A stretch of 64,000 bases of DNA from Variimorphobacter saccharofermentans (GTDB lineage Bacteria > Bacillota > Clostridia > Lachnospirales > Lachnospiraceae). The notes beneath the pieces are model-generated. The model saw only the letters and a program-made list of their open reading frames with translations. It made no database searches and was not told where the DNA came from. The stretch covers positions 2,954,501 through 3,018,500 of the forward strand of contig NZ_JACEGA010000001.1 in the NCBI RefSeq assembly GCF_014174405.1, given 5' to 3'. Shown one piece after another: positions 8,830-17,754 of the stretch; positions within the stretch are counted from its first letter, which is position 1; every line of letters begins with the position of its first letter. The translations under genes were made by a program, and so were the position numbers.

Positions 8830-9030
8830 TATTAATCACTCCTATATTTAATTCTTGCCATATTATGTAATTCAGGCATGTCCACTAATGCACCAATCAA
8901 TGTTCTATATTATTATAATGCTTTGAGTTAACTCCAAGTCAATTACTTTTTCTACTTTTTTAGTTATAGGGCGTATAAGGACTTCAGCGCTATATTTAAA
9001 TCACTATCTATTACTCACTTTAAAAACAAG

Positions 9031-9059
9031 ACAGAGAGATATTTGAAGTATCTCTCTGT
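9031..9059 (-). terminator. Intrinsic terminator after glmS
   Basis: The 11-bp arms ACAGAGAGATA and TATCTCTCTGT flank a 7-nt loop. On the minus strand the stem is followed by CTTGTTTTT, as expected for a terminator of the glmS transcript whose stop is 40 bp upstream. Confidence 0.75.
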
Positions 9060-9098
9060 TTATATAAAGCACATTTGATATTAACTCTATTAATCCTA

Positions 9099-10928
9099 TT
9101 ACTCCACTGTAACCGATTTGGCCAGATTTCTCGGTTTATCCAGATCCAATCCCTTACCAACCGATACATAATAGGATAACAGCTGTAACGGTATCACAGC
9201 AAGCGATGTAGTGAAATGACTATCCGTCGTCGGAATATAGATGGTCATATTAGATACCTTCTCAGCCTCTTCATTACCTTCATTGGTGACTGCTAATACA
9301 AAGGCACCCCTCGACTGAACTTCTACGATATTACTGATGGTCTTTTTATATAGAGACTCCTGAGTGAGTAATGCAGTGACCAAGGTATCCTCTTCGATCA
9401 AGGCGATCGGTCCATGCTTCAATTCTCCTGCTGGGTACGCTTCCGAATGAATATAGGATATTTCCTTCAGCTTCAGGGAGCCTTCCAGAGCAGTTGCATA
9501 ATCCACTCCTCTTCCTATGAAAAAGCTATCCTTCACTGCTACAAACTTAGAAGCAATGTATTGAATCTGTGTCACATTCTTATCTAAAATGGTTTGAATT
9601 TGCTCCGGCAGTTTACATAAATCCTGAAGCAGTGAATCAAATCTTTCCTCTGTTATTGTTCCGCGAACCTTGGCAAAACGCAATGCCAGCAGATATAGAG
9701 CGGCAATTTGTGTGGAATATGCCTTCGTGGTAGCTACTGCAATCTCAGGGCCTGCCCAGGTATACATTACATTATCTGCTTCTCTTGCAATTGAACTACC
9801 CACTACATTTACGATACCAAGAACTTTAATTCCCTGCTTCTTCGCTTCCCGTAACGCCGCAAGAGAATCTGCGGTCTCCCCAGACTGACTGATGATGACG
9901 GTCAGTGTACCTTTCTCGAGGATTGGGTTCCGATAGCGAAATTCCGATGCCAAATCCACCTCCACTGGAATTCTTGCCAAATCCTCAATTACATATTTTC
10001 CAGTCATACCGGTATGATAAGCGGAACCACAAGCTACAATATATATTTTCTTTAAGTTCTTAATATCCTCTTCGCTCATATTCAACTCGTCAATGACGAT
10101 ATCATTATCGCGAATTCTTGGCATTATGGTATCTCTGACTGCCTTTGGCTGTTCATGGATTTCCTTCAGCATGAAATGCTCATAACCACCCTTTTCCGCA
10201 GCGGTAATATCCCATTCCACAGTCTTCAATTCCTTTTCAATCGGTTCCAAATCAGAATTGGTAATGCTTACTTTATCTCTTGTCAGAGTAACGATTTCAC
10301 CATTTTCAATATAATATACACTTCTGGTATATTTTAATATTGCAGGAACATCGGAAGCAATATAGTTTCCGTTCTCTGATACTCCTACAATCAGAGGGCT
10401 ATCCTTACGAACAGCATAGAATTCATTGGGACGATCCATGAACATAATTCCCAACGCATAGGATCCTTCTAATTTCGTCATCACCTTTGCTATGGTCTCA
10501 AGTGCGTCTCCCTTATAATAATAGTCCAGTAGCTGTACTACCACTTCTGTATCGGTTTGACTTTGGAAGGCATATCCCTTTTCTTCCAAACGCTTCTTAA
10601 TCTTACTATAATTTTCAATAATTCCATTATGTACCACTGCAATCGTTTCATTGGAATTATAGTGAGGATGAGAATTCGTATCGGAAGGAGCACCATGTGT
10701 TGCCCATCTGGTATGACCGATACCCATAGTTCCCTGTATGCTTAAACCTCCGTTGGTTAACTCACTTAATACTTTTAATCTTCCTTTGCATTTTGAAATC
10801 TGTATCTTAGTACCATCACTAACTGCAAGTCCTGCAGAATCATATCCTCTATATTCAAGTTTTGAAAGTCCATCAAGTAAAATCGGCGCAGCCTGATCTT
10901 TTCCGATATATCCTACGATACCGCACAT
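9099..10928 (-). CDS. glmS: Glutamine--fructose-6-phosphate aminotransferase (isomerizing)
   Basis: GlmS makes glucosamine-6-phosphate from fructose-6-phosphate and glutamine, the first step to UDP-GlcNAc and the cell wall. The 609-residue protein begins MCGIVGYIGK, so Cys2 is the glutaminase nucleophile. It carries the class II amidotransferase domain (1-220, with GHTRWATHG) and two SIS domains (from about 290 and 460; SQSGETADSLAAL binds the sugar phosphate). The C-terminus ends PRNLAKSVTVE, the usual invariant tail. The 260-bp leader holds no recognisable glmS ribozyme core. A terminator follows the gene. Confidence 0.97.
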   Translation of the reverse strand: MCGIVGYIGKDQAAPILLDGLSKLEYRGYDSAGLAVSDGTKIQISKCKGRLKVLSELTNGGLSIQGTMGIGHTRWATHGAPSDTNSHPHYNSNETIAVVHNGIIENYSKIKKRLEEKGYAFQSQTDTEVVVQLLDYYYKGDALETIAKVMTKLEGSYALGIMFMDRPNEFYAVRKDSPLIVGVSENGNYIASDVPAILKYTRSVYYIENGEIVTLTRDKVSITNSDLEPIEKELKTVEWDITAAEKGGYEHFMLKEIHEQPKAVRDTIMPRIRDNDIVIDELNMSEEDIKNLKKIYIVACGSAYHTGMTGKYVIEDLARIPVEVDLASEFRYRNPILEKGTLTVIISQSGETADSLAALREAKKQGIKVLGIVNVVGSSIAREADNVMYTWAGPEIAVATTKAYSTQIAALYLLALRFAKVRGTITEERFDSLLQDLCKLPEQIQTILDKNVTQIQYIASKFVAVKDSFFIGRGVDYATALEGSLKLKEISYIHSEAYPAGELKHGPIALIEEDTLVTALLTQESLYKKTISNIVEVQSRGAFVLAVTNEGNEEAEKVSNMTIYIPTTDSHFTTSLAVIPLQLLSYYVSVGKGLDLDKPRNLAKSVTVE

Positions 10929-11188
10929 AATAATCCCCCTTATGCATTTATTGTATTCAATTTATTATCAAGCGAAACTTGTATTCTAAAAGCATCTCCC
11001 ACTCTGGAACTGATCTTTCATCATTTACTTATGTTAACATTTAACCGATTTATCTTATCACATTTTTTTCCCCTTGTCACTACAAAACACTTCGACGAAA
11101 TCTGATCAAATATAATAATCTGATTTTACATTTCTTCCATGTATATTTGCTCATAGAAAATCTGACCGCACCTACCGGGCGTTCACAT
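10929..11188. other. glmS-topB intergenic leader, no glmS ribozyme recognised
   Basis: This 260-bp AT-rich spacer precedes glmS. I searched it by eye on the minus strand for the glmS ribozyme core and found no such element, and I see no clear terminator for topB. The ribosome binding site for glmS is AAGGGGG at 10934-10940. Confidence 0.4.
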
Positions 11189-13297
11189 TTACTTTTTATA
11201 AAATGCCTTGGCTTCCTGGAAATATCTCGTCAGGGCTCCCTGATTATTCAGCTTTTTCACACCATCCACCATTCGACTCACGAAGCCCTCAAGCTTTACC
11301 GTATATTCCTCCTTCGTAATCTGTCCCTCTGCCACATAGGTAAGCCCTTTCTCCCAGCTGGCTGTAAGCTCAGCATTCAGTAAGGATTTTATTGATGAAT
11401 TAACTACATCATAGATTACCTCTCCCAATAGTGTAGGTGTAATAATCTGAGTCTTTTTATTTAAATTTAAATAAGTGATGGTGACAAGCTTATTTAATAT
11501 TTCCGCTCTGGTTGCACTGGTTCCGATTCCACTTCCCTTAATCTGTGCACGCAGCTCCTCGTCTTCAATTAATTGTCCTGCGTTTTCCATAGCAAGAATC
11601 AACGAACCGGAGCTATATCTTTTCGGAGGAGCTGTTTCTCCTTCTTTCATTACCATATTATTTACCGGAAGAAGCATCCCCTTCTTCATATTCATCACGA
11701 TCTGCATAAATCCCTGGTCAGTGTTCTCATCATCCGAGCTATCATTTTCGTCAGTGTCTTTCTTATCCTTCGCATTTGCCTTGTCACTACCAGCTCCGAC
11801 TCCTGATGATGGCTTGTCATATCCCAGTACCTTCAGGTAGCCTTCTTTTTCAAGTACACGAAGTGAGGTAAAAAAGCTCTCTCCCTTAATCTTAACAGTA
11901 ATACTCACCTTGCGGTATTCTGCCGCCGGATAAAAAATACTTAGAAAACGCTTTACGATGGTACCATATACTCTGGCCGCCGTATGAGAAAGTGATTGAA
12001 GTGCTGACAGTCCTTGTCCTGTCGGGATAATGGCATAGTGGTCCGTAATCTGGCTATCATTCACATACCTGGTTTTCGCAATATTCTTATAGGTTCCCTT
12101 CTCAAGAATTTCACTGACAAAATCCCTCACCTGATTCAAGCCCTGCAGTCCCTTGATATTCTTGTAGATCTCTTTGGCTACTGCTGTGGACAGAACTCTG
12201 GCGTCAGTTCTCGGATAGGTCACCATTTTTTTCTCGTACAGTTCTTGTGCAATCTTTAAGGTTTCATCCGGGCTGATTTTATATAATCTGGAGCAATCAT
12301 TCTGTAGCTCTGCTAAATTATAAAGTAAAGGCGGATTTTTATTTTCCTTTTTCTTTTCTATATTGCTGATTTCAGCCAGCAGTTTAGCCTCTTCCCCTGG
12401 TGCCAGTTTCGCCTCCCAGGTTCCATCTTCATTTAATGCAGGACAATCTCCTGCCAAATCAGAGATCATCTTTATTGCGGAGGTTTTCTCTGAAAATCCG
12501 TTTTCTTTATAAAGGAGAGGAGAATTAAAATATTTGGAGCCCTCTACTGCTCGAAACTCCGCGTGAAACTCCTTATCCTCTGCCTGTAAACCACTAATCA
12601 CACGATAAAAGGGAGTTTTTACAAAGCTACGAATCTCTCTTTCACGTCTTACAACCATTCCCAGAACACAGGTCATAACTCTACCTACAGAGATTGCGCC
12701 ACGCTTATCCGACTGTAATAATCGTTGTACTTCATTTCCGTATTTTAATGTAAGAATGCGGGAAAAATTAATTCCCATTAAATAATCCTCCTGCGCTCGA
12801 AGATAGGCCGCATCGGATAAATGATCATACGCAGAGAGCGGCTTTGCTTCCCTGATCCCACGAAGAATTTCCTCTTCCGTCTGGGAATCAATCCAAACCC
12901 GCTTCTTTTGCTTGGTATTCGGAACCTTTGCCTCCTGGTCCACTAACCGATATATGTATTCTCCCTCCCGCCCGGAGTCAGTACAGACATAGATAGTGTC
13001 CACATCCTTGCGGGTAAGAAGTCCCTTCACAATGTTAAACTGCTTTTTTACGCTTGGTATAATTTCATACCGGTATTGCTTAGGTAGAAAGGGCAGAGTC
13101 TCCATCGTCCATTTCTTCAGTGCAGGATCATATGCCTCCGGATAGCTCATCGTTACCAGATGTCCAACACACCAAGTAACAATAGCATCGTCAGATTCGA
13201 TATAACCATCCTGTTTGCGTCCGGATATTTTTAAAGCTTTAGCGAATTCCGTCGCAACACTGGGTTTTTCTGCAATATATAAGCTTTTCGACATCAT
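11189..13297 (-). CDS. topB: DNA topoisomerase III
   Basis: TopB is a type IA topoisomerase that relaxes and decatenates DNA. Seen in the sequence are the N-terminal TOPRIM domain (SLYIAEKPSVATEFAKAL; acidic DSGREGEYI) and the catalytic region TYPRTDARVLS, whose tyrosine attacks DNA. An acidic, low-complexity stretch (DKANAKDKKDTDENDSSDDE) is inserted in the C-terminal half between residues about 505 and 530. There are no C-terminal zinc-finger cysteines. An upstream in-frame TTG at 13316-13318 exists, but the GAAAG ribosome binding site favours ATG at 13297 or 13294 (MSKSLYIAEK). It is separated from glmS by 260 bp and so need not share its transcript. Confidence 0.95.
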   Translation of the reverse strand: MMSKSLYIAEKPSVATEFAKALKISGRKQDGYIESDDAIVTWCVGHLVTMSYPEAYDPALKKWTMETLPFLPKQYRYEIIPSVKKQFNIVKGLLTRKDVDTIYVCTDSGREGEYIYRLVDQEAKVPNTKQKKRVWIDSQTEEEILRGIREAKPLSAYDHLSDAAYLRAQEDYLMGINFSRILTLKYGNEVQRLLQSDKRGAISVGRVMTCVLGMVVRREREIRSFVKTPFYRVISGLQAEDKEFHAEFRAVEGSKYFNSPLLYKENGFSEKTSAIKMISDLAGDCPALNEDGTWEAKLAPGEEAKLLAEISNIEKKKENKNPPLLYNLAELQNDCSRLYKISPDETLKIAQELYEKKMVTYPRTDARVLSTAVAKEIYKNIKGLQGLNQVRDFVSEILEKGTYKNIAKTRYVNDSQITDHYAIIPTGQGLSALQSLSHTAARVYGTIVKRFLSIFYPAAEYRKVSITVKIKGESFFTSLRVLEKEGYLKVLGYDKPSSGVGAGSDKANAKDKKDTDENDSSDDENTDQGFMQIVMNMKKGMLLPVNNMVMKEGETAPPKRYSSGSLILAMENAGQLIEDEELRAQIKGSGIGTSATRAEILNKLVTITYLNLNKKTQIITPTLLGEVIYDVVNSSIKSLLNAELTASWEKGLTYVAEGQITKEEYTVKLEGFVSRMVDGVKKLNNQGALTRYFQEAKAFYKK

Positions 13298-13397
13298 TAT
13301 CCAACTTTCTTTTGTCAATTATGCTCATTATAGCATACAAAGAGGAATCCGCAAAGTCCGAATTCCTCTCCTATCGTACAATAATAGCCAAACTGTC

Positions 13398-13426
13398 TTG
13401 AATATTCTTCTCCTTTCGTTTACAAT
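13398..13426 (+). promoter_or_regulatory. Promoter of the degV-LUD unit
   Basis: TTGAAT (13398-13403), a 17-bp spacer and TACAAT (13421-13426) precede the degV start by 47 bp, with AGGAGG at 13462-13467 as ribosome binding site. Confidence 0.65.
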
Positions 13427-13473
13427 AGTTTTAGTAATTATTACGATTCCATGTAACTAGTAGGAGGAGTTAA

Positions 13474-14361
13474 ATGAAAGATTTTCAAATCTATAGTGAT
13501 TCATCCTGTGATTTACCAGAATGTCTGGTGAAGGAGCACAATATCAGGCTAATTCCGTTTTATGTAAGTTTTGATCACGATAATTATTATAAAGAGAATA
13601 TTGATATTACAAAGGAAGCCTTTTATGATACCTTGGTATCAAAACATGTGTACTCCACAACCTCGCTTCCTACTGTTCAGGATTATATAAATGAGTTTAA
13701 ACCAGCCTTAAAGGAAGGCAAGGATATAATCTGTTTATGTTTGACACAGAAGTTTAGTGGCTCATACCAGTCTGCTGTGAATGCGAAGCACATTTTGGAG
13801 GAGCAATTCCCGGAATCCAATATTCAGATAATTGATAGTATTCAGGCAACAGCAGGACAAGGATTACTTTTACTACAGATTGCCTACATGAAGGAGGCAG
13901 GTTATTCTATAGATCTCATTATCGAAAAACTAAACATATTGAAGCCAACCTCTCGTATTATGTTTACCGTTGACACCTTAAATTATCTTTCCAAGGGAAG
14001 ACGAATCGGTAAAGCAGTATCTCTCACTAGCGATATGCTTGACCTAAAGCCTTTAATACAATTAAAGGATGCAGAATTAATTCCTTACTCCAATGTAAGA
14101 GGTCGTAAAAAATCACTGGATAAGGTATTCTCTATGGTAGAAGAGTATTTTACAGAAACGGGTGAAAAACCGGAAGACTATGATTTTTGTATTGCAAATG
14201 CCACTACGAATGAAGATGCTATTTATTTGCAAAATAAAGTAGAGGAATATATCGGACGTAAAATAACCTATCCAGTATTTCAAATAGGTGTTACCATAGG
14301 TACCAACACCGGTCCTGGTGGTATCGGTATTTGCTTTGTTAAGAAATACAATTGTATTTGA
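13474..14361 (+). CDS. DegV family (fatty-acid binding, FakB-like) protein
   Basis: DegV/FakB proteins bind fatty acids and, with FakA, allow their phosphorylation. The 295-residue length is typical. The N-terminal YSDSSCDLPECL motif and the middle TSLPTVQDY and LSQKFSGSYQSA-like segment (CLTQKFSGSYQSAVNA) are family signatures that form the lipid head-group site; the late HTGPGG-like turn appears as NTGPGGIGI near the C-terminus. The stretch VDTLNYLSKGRRIGKA is also standard. The gene has its own promoter and is followed after 27 bp by a LUD-domain gene. No fakA is present in the window. Confidence 0.92.
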   Translation: MKDFQIYSDSSCDLPECLVKEHNIRLIPFYVSFDHDNYYKENIDITKEAFYDTLVSKHVYSTTSLPTVQDYINEFKPALKEGKDIICLCLTQKFSGSYQSAVNAKHILEEQFPESNIQIIDSIQATAGQGLLLLQIAYMKEAGYSIDLIIEKLNILKPTSRIMFTVDTLNYLSKGRRIGKAVSLTSDMLDLKPLIQLKDAELIPYSNVRGRKKSLDKVFSMVEEYFTETGEKPEDYDFCIANATTNEDAIYLQNKVEEYIGRKITYPVFQIGVTIGTNTGPGGIGICFVKKYNCI

Positions 14362-14388
14362 ATTTTATAGAAAGGTCAGGTAATTCAT

Positions 14389-15024
14389 ATGTCGCCAAAA
14401 AAAGTCTATTATGAGAATCTTGCTGACAGTATTATCGAAAAGTTTAATAAGCGCGGAATCGAAGGCTATTATTGTGATAATGCCGAAGAAGCTCTGATTA
14501 CTGCCAAGCGTTTTTTAACTCCCGGTTGCTCCATTTCCTGGGGCGGTTCTGAAACCTTAAATGAGATAGGTTTTTTCGAAGAAATAAAGAACTCTGATTA
14601 CATCCTTTATGATCGACATGCCGCTAAGACTCCGGAAGAAAAGACTGCTATGTACGGTAAAATAGTAACTGCAGACTATTATTTTATGAGTTCCAATGCC
14701 ATTACCCTGGATGGTCAGCTTGTAAATATTGATGGCCTTGGTAATCGAGTGGCCTGCTTAATTGCTGGACCTAAAAACGTAATTATCATAGCTGGAATGA
14801 ATAAAATCGTAACGGATGTCGATACCGGTATGGATCGTGTCCGTAATATGGCAGCTCCGCCGAACTGTAATCGTCTTGGCTGTAAGACTCCATGCTCTGA
14901 GATCGGTAGATGTGTCAACTGTCTGGTGGATGATTGCATCTGTTGCGAGATTGTTATTACCAGGAAGTCCAAAGTTCCGGGACGAATTAAAGTTATTCTT
15001 GTAGGTGAAGAATTAGGATATTAA
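14389..15024 (+). CDS. LUD domain-containing protein
   Basis: The 211-residue product matches the LUD (lactate utilization, formerly DUF162) family. Visible signatures are SISWGGSETLNEIGFFE, YDRHAAKTPEEKTAMYGK, SSNAITLDGQLVNIDGLGNRVA and GPKNVIIIAGMNKI. The C-terminal part has a cysteine-rich segment (CNRLGCKTPCSEIGRCVNC then DDCICCEIV), typical of the single-domain LUD proteins of anaerobes and suggestive of metal or cluster binding. LutC-like functions cannot be transferred because no lutA or lutB lies nearby. It is probably cotranscribed with degV. Confidence 0.9.
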   Translation: MSPKKVYYENLADSIIEKFNKRGIEGYYCDNAEEALITAKRFLTPGCSISWGGSETLNEIGFFEEIKNSDYILYDRHAAKTPEEKTAMYGKIVTADYYFMSSNAITLDGQLVNIDGLGNRVACLIAGPKNVIIIAGMNKIVTDVDTGMDRVRNMAAPPNCNRLGCKTPCSEIGRCVNCLVDDCICCEIVITRKSKVPGRIKVILVGEELGY

Positions 15025-15138
15025 TCACAGACTTTAACATATTATATATAGATGAAATTAACTTACGCCAGATTGTAGTCGTCGGAACATCGATATTAGT
15101 GTTGATGAAATTATATATTAAATGAAAGGATGTTGAAT

Positions 15139-15318
15139 ATGTCTCGAGATGAATGTTGTGAAAAGAAGGATACCGGCTCCTCGGTAAATGTAAATATTGA
15201 CGTAACAAGAATTGTAAAGTATGTATGCATATCCGGTGTATTTATTGTAGGTATTATCTTTGGCACCAAATATTTTCATAAGATAGTAGAAGATGTTAAC
15301 CTTTTTTGTAAGAAATAA
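15139..15318 (+). CDS. Small single-span membrane protein
   Basis: The 59-residue product starts MSRDECCEKKDTGSS and has one hydrophobic segment, VKYVCISGVFIVGIIFG (residues about 27-45), then a short basic tail. An upstream in-frame ATG at 15130 exists, but AAAGGA at 15125-15130 is placed 8 bases before 15139, which fixes the later start. A terminator follows directly. Function is unknown; the pair of adjacent cysteines near the N-terminus is notable. Confidence 0.6.
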   Translation: MSRDECCEKKDTGSSVNVNIDVTRIVKYVCISGVFIVGIIFGTKYFHKIVEDVNLFCKK

Positions 15319-15346
15319 TGTTGATCGTATGGTTTTATTTATAAAC

Positions 15347-15394
15347 AAGGTCTCCTAAGGTAAATTATATTACCTTAAGGAGGCCTTGTTTTGT
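15347..15394. terminator. Bidirectional intrinsic terminator between small membrane protein and vanZ
   Basis: The arms ACAAGG-N-CTCCT-N-AGGTAA and their complement close around an AT loop and run into TTTTG on the plus strand, with matching A/T on the other side. It separates two convergent genes. Confidence 0.75.
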
Positions 15395-15408
15395 GGGAAG
15401 CATTTTTC

Positions 15409-15948
15409 TCATTCTCGCTTTCTAGCGCGCAACTTCTTGCATCCAAAAAATATCAAAGCGCCAACGGCTACACCCGCCGTATTTAAAAGAATATCATCTA
15501 TATCACTGCATCTTTCATAAAAAAGCAATTGACTTATTTCAATAAATAGAGAAAATCCTGCACCAGCAAGAATTGCTTTTCCGATTGTATTTAATTTCTT
15601 AAAACATACCGGCCAAACTATTCCAACCGGAATAAACATAGTTATATTTCCAATGATATTCATTTGCCATCCATCATAAATATCAAAAAGGTGTACAATA
15701 GGGACCAGATTAACCCACGGTGGAATAATTCTAGAAGCATCAAACTTCATAGTTCCAATCTGTCCATTAACATGATGCCATGGGAAGTTCACAATTCTTG
15801 CGATCACGATGATACATATATACACCATCATCATTTGTGCTTCTCGGAAAAAAAATATCTTTTTATTCTTTATTCCAATTAGGACTCGCATAATCACCCA
15901 TACAATCGATATGACTATAAGTAACTCCCAATATGTAATCTCTAACAT
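15409..15948 (-). CDS. VanZ family membrane protein
   Basis: This 179-residue protein has four to five hydrophobic segments and the VanZ signatures NLVPIVHLFD, NIIGNITMFIPVGIVWPVCF and a late acidic DIDDILLNTAGVAVGAL. VanZ relatives are known for low-level teicoplanin resistance; most family members have no assigned role. The open frame extends to 15996, but GAGGAG lies 10 bases before ATG 15948 (MLEITYW), so that start is used. It begins 63 bp after the tetR stop, and both probably share the tetR promoter, which suggests autoregulated expression. Confidence 0.82.
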   Translation of the reverse strand: MLEITYWELLIVISIVWVIMRVLIGIKNKKIFFFREAQMMMVYICIIVIARIVNFPWHHVNGQIGTMKFDASRIIPPWVNLVPIVHLFDIYDGWQMNIIGNITMFIPVGIVWPVCFKKLNTIGKAILAGAGFSLFIEISQLLFYERCSDIDDILLNTAGVAVGALIFFGCKKLRARKRE

Positions 15949-16010
15949 CTGCTTATTATCTCCTCTTCCTTTTTGTAATATCCATTCTGCCTTCAACTAC
16001 CTTTTTCTAC

Positions 16011-16592
16011 TCAGGTCTGAGTAAAATGAAATAACTCCTCGATCACTGAATTAATAAATAATTCCCTATCATTTTGCTTTGTAAAATCAAATCCCAATCT
16101 ATTTTTTACTGCATTATCTTGTAAAAACGCTGCTTGCATTATTGATGTCAGAGAAAATATCATAAACTTCTTTTTTGCATCATCAATATCGCTTGTTAAA
16201 GCTCTCAAAAGTCCACGCTGCATATCTACTGAATTAGAACTCGTAAGATTGTTCCGCAGATCACCAAGAATGGATACCCTCGAAATACTCTTATTTGCAT
16301 AAAAAAATTCAAATACTTGTTTTGCCCAGTACGTAAGCCTTTGTTTATCAGCCTCAATCGGATTATCACTATATTCCGTATTCTGCGGAACAAAGCTTCT
16401 GATTTCTTTATAAATAATTCTTTGAACGCATTCCGTAATCAGTTGATCTTTGCTTTCGAAGTGATAATGGATAAGACCTAATCCTACTTCCGCTTTATTT
16501 GCTATTTTTCGCGCAGTAACCTGCGATAGGTCTCCCTGACTTTCAATGATGAGCTCCGTTGTGACCGTAATAATTTTATCTCTCTGATTCAT
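16011..16592 (-). CDS. TetR family transcriptional regulator
   Basis: The protein has 193 residues. The N-terminal domain (MNQRDKIITVTTELIIESQG... ARKIANKAEVGLGLIHYHFESKDQL in two parts) is a TetR helix-turn-helix with the GxxYxHFxxKxxL-type end. The C-terminal domain is helical and unlike any I can name. The frame is open to 16664, but GGGAG seven bases before ATG 16592 and the position of the promoter (16636-16664) rule out the longer version. Two palindromic half-matched sites overlap its own promoter, so it very likely represses itself and the downstream vanZ gene. Confidence 0.88.
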   Translation of the reverse strand: MNQRDKIITVTTELIIESQGDLSQVTARKIANKAEVGLGLIHYHFESKDQLITECVQRIIYKEIRSFVPQNTEYSDNPIEADKQRLTYWAKQVFEFFYANKSISRVSILGDLRNNLTSSNSVDMQRGLLRALTSDIDDAKKKFMIFSLTSIMQAAFLQDNAVKNRLGFDFTKQNDRELFINSVIEELFHFTQT

Positions 16593-16616
16593 AATCATAC
16601 TCCCAATCTCAAAAAA

Positions 16617-16664
16617 CTGGACAGTGTCCAGTAATAATATACTGAACATCGTCCAGTTTGTCAA
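16617..16664 (-). promoter_or_regulatory. tetR promoter with two operator palindromes
   Basis: On the minus strand TTGACA (16659-16664), 17 bp and TATATT (16636-16641) form a near-consensus promoter. The spacer is exactly filled by CTGGACGATGTTCAG (16642-16656, read on minus), and a perfect relative, CTGGACAGTGTCCAG, occupies 16617-16631 at the start of the transcript. The centres are 25 bp apart, consistent with two TetR dimers. Confidence 0.8.
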
Positions 16665-16785
16665 TAAGTAATGTTGGTTTAGAAAATATGCATATAATAA
16701 TCAATCTTGAAATTAATATAAATCTAAGCTACAATATAATTGATAAGGAGGGATGATCCATAAGGAAAAGCAGAAAACATTGTGC

Positions 16786-16838
16786 ATAGCGAAGGCTATT
16801 GCATATCAAATAAACCGAATATCAATAGCCTTTGCTAT
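16786..16838 (+). other. Hairpin in the 5' leader of the CD3324-family gene
   Basis: The 16-nt arms ATAGCGAAGGCTATTG (16786-16801) and CAATAGCCTTTGCTAT (16823-16838) pair with a single G-U. It ends 21 bp before the AGGAGG of the next gene. A second strong AAGGAGGG at 16745-16752 lies upstream with an ATG placed too close to be a good start. The role is unknown. Confidence 0.5.
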
Positions 16839-16868
16839 CCGAAAGTATAATTTTACTAGGAGGGCACA

Positions 16869-17141
16869 ATGGGCTATATTCAAGCAATGGAGATTTTGCC
16901 CGAGAGGTTGATTGAAGAAATCCAAAAATATATCGACGGGCAAATTATATACATTCCAAAATTAAAATCAAGAAGATGTAAGTGGGGAGAAAAGACTAAT
17001 TCGAAAGCATATTTCAAAGAAAGAAATTCCGAAATATACCATAGTTACATTAACGGATCGACTGTTCTTGAACTATCGGAGAAGTATTTTTTAGCTCCCA
17101 AGAGTATACAACGTATTATTCGAGACATGAAGACGATATAA
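16869..17141 (+). CDS. CD3324-family small DNA-binding protein
   Basis: The 90-residue product matches clostridial CD3324-family proteins. The N-terminal ILPERLIEEIQKYIDGQIIYIP segment and a RRCKWGEKTNS turn precede a helix-turn-helix region (LELSEKYFLAPKSIQRIIRDM) at residues about 66-88, similar to the end of Mor-type activators. It is probably a small transcription regulator. AGGAGG sits 7 bases before the start. A terminator hairpin (17145-17172) follows the stop by 4 bp, so the gene is monocistronic. Confidence 0.8.
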   Translation: MGYIQAMEILPERLIEEIQKYIDGQIIYIPKLKSRRCKWGEKTNSKAYFKERNSEIYHSYINGSTVLELSEKYFLAPKSIQRIIRDMKTI

Positions 17142-17144
17142 GCT

Positions 17145-17180
17145 GATGTGCTGCTTTACGAAGTGGCACATCTACTTTTT
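17145..17180 (+). terminator. Intrinsic terminator after the CD3324-family gene
   Basis: Stem GATGTGC/GCACATC with an inner CTT/AAG pairing, followed by CTACTTTTT. Confidence 0.7.
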
Positions 17181-17259
17181 ATAACGATGTCTGTTCCCCC
17201 ATTTGTAATAAAATAGGATATAATGGATTCATTAAATTACAAAAGAAAGGAGAATATAT

Positions 17260-17706
17260 GTGGAAGTCATAAAAATAGCGGATAGTGATAAGACAAAGTA
17301 TATGGATTTACTGCTTATTGCTGATGAGCAGGTAAGTATGATAGAAAAGTATTTATATCGTGGTGAAATGTTCGCTTTGCAGGATGATGACCTGAAAGCT
17401 CTTTGCGTTGTTACCCAAGAGGAACCTGGTGTTTATGAGCTTAAGAATATTGCTACTGTTCCTAAATATCAACGAAAAGGATTTGGGCAGCACCTGATTG
17501 CTTATCTTGTTGATCACTACAAAGGGGTAGGTAAGGAATTATATGTCGGGACAGGCGATAATCCTGATATTCTTCATTTCTATGAAAAATGCGGATTTAG
17601 AAGATCTCATATTGTAAAGAATTTTTTTGTGGATAATTATGACCATCCTATCTATGAAAATGGACAGCAGCTTGTGGATATGGTTTACTTAAAACAGTCA
17701 TTATAA
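17260..17706 (+). CDS. GNAT family N-acetyltransferase
   Basis: The 148-residue protein shows a standard GNAT core: ELKNIATVPKYQRKGFGQHLIAYL holds the acetyl-CoA loop R-K-G-F-G, and YVGTGDNPDILHFYEKCGFRR the last conserved block. The late segment FFVDNYDHPIYENGQQLVDMVYL is typical of the clostridial subgroup whose substrate is unknown. Translation begins at GTG 17260, with AAAGGAG eight bases before it; the ATG two bases earlier is out of frame. A TATAAT at 17219-17224 is a possible -10 box. The fucosidase gene follows after 48 bp. Confidence 0.88.
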   Translation: MEVIKIADSDKTKYMDLLLIADEQVSMIEKYLYRGEMFALQDDDLKALCVVTQEEPGVYELKNIATVPKYQRKGFGQHLIAYLVDHYKGVGKELYVGTGDNPDILHFYEKCGFRRSHIVKNFFVDNYDHPIYENGQQLVDMVYLKQSL

Positions 17707-17754
17707 CATTAGAGCTATTCGAATCATAAAATTAACACTCCCTGGAGGTCAAAA

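Noticed and set aside
16753..16911. 52-codon ORF starting at the first AAGGAGGG before the CD3324 gene
   Set aside because: The ribosome binding site touches the ATG, and the frame runs through the hairpin into the next gene out of frame; it is treated only as an oddity of the leader.
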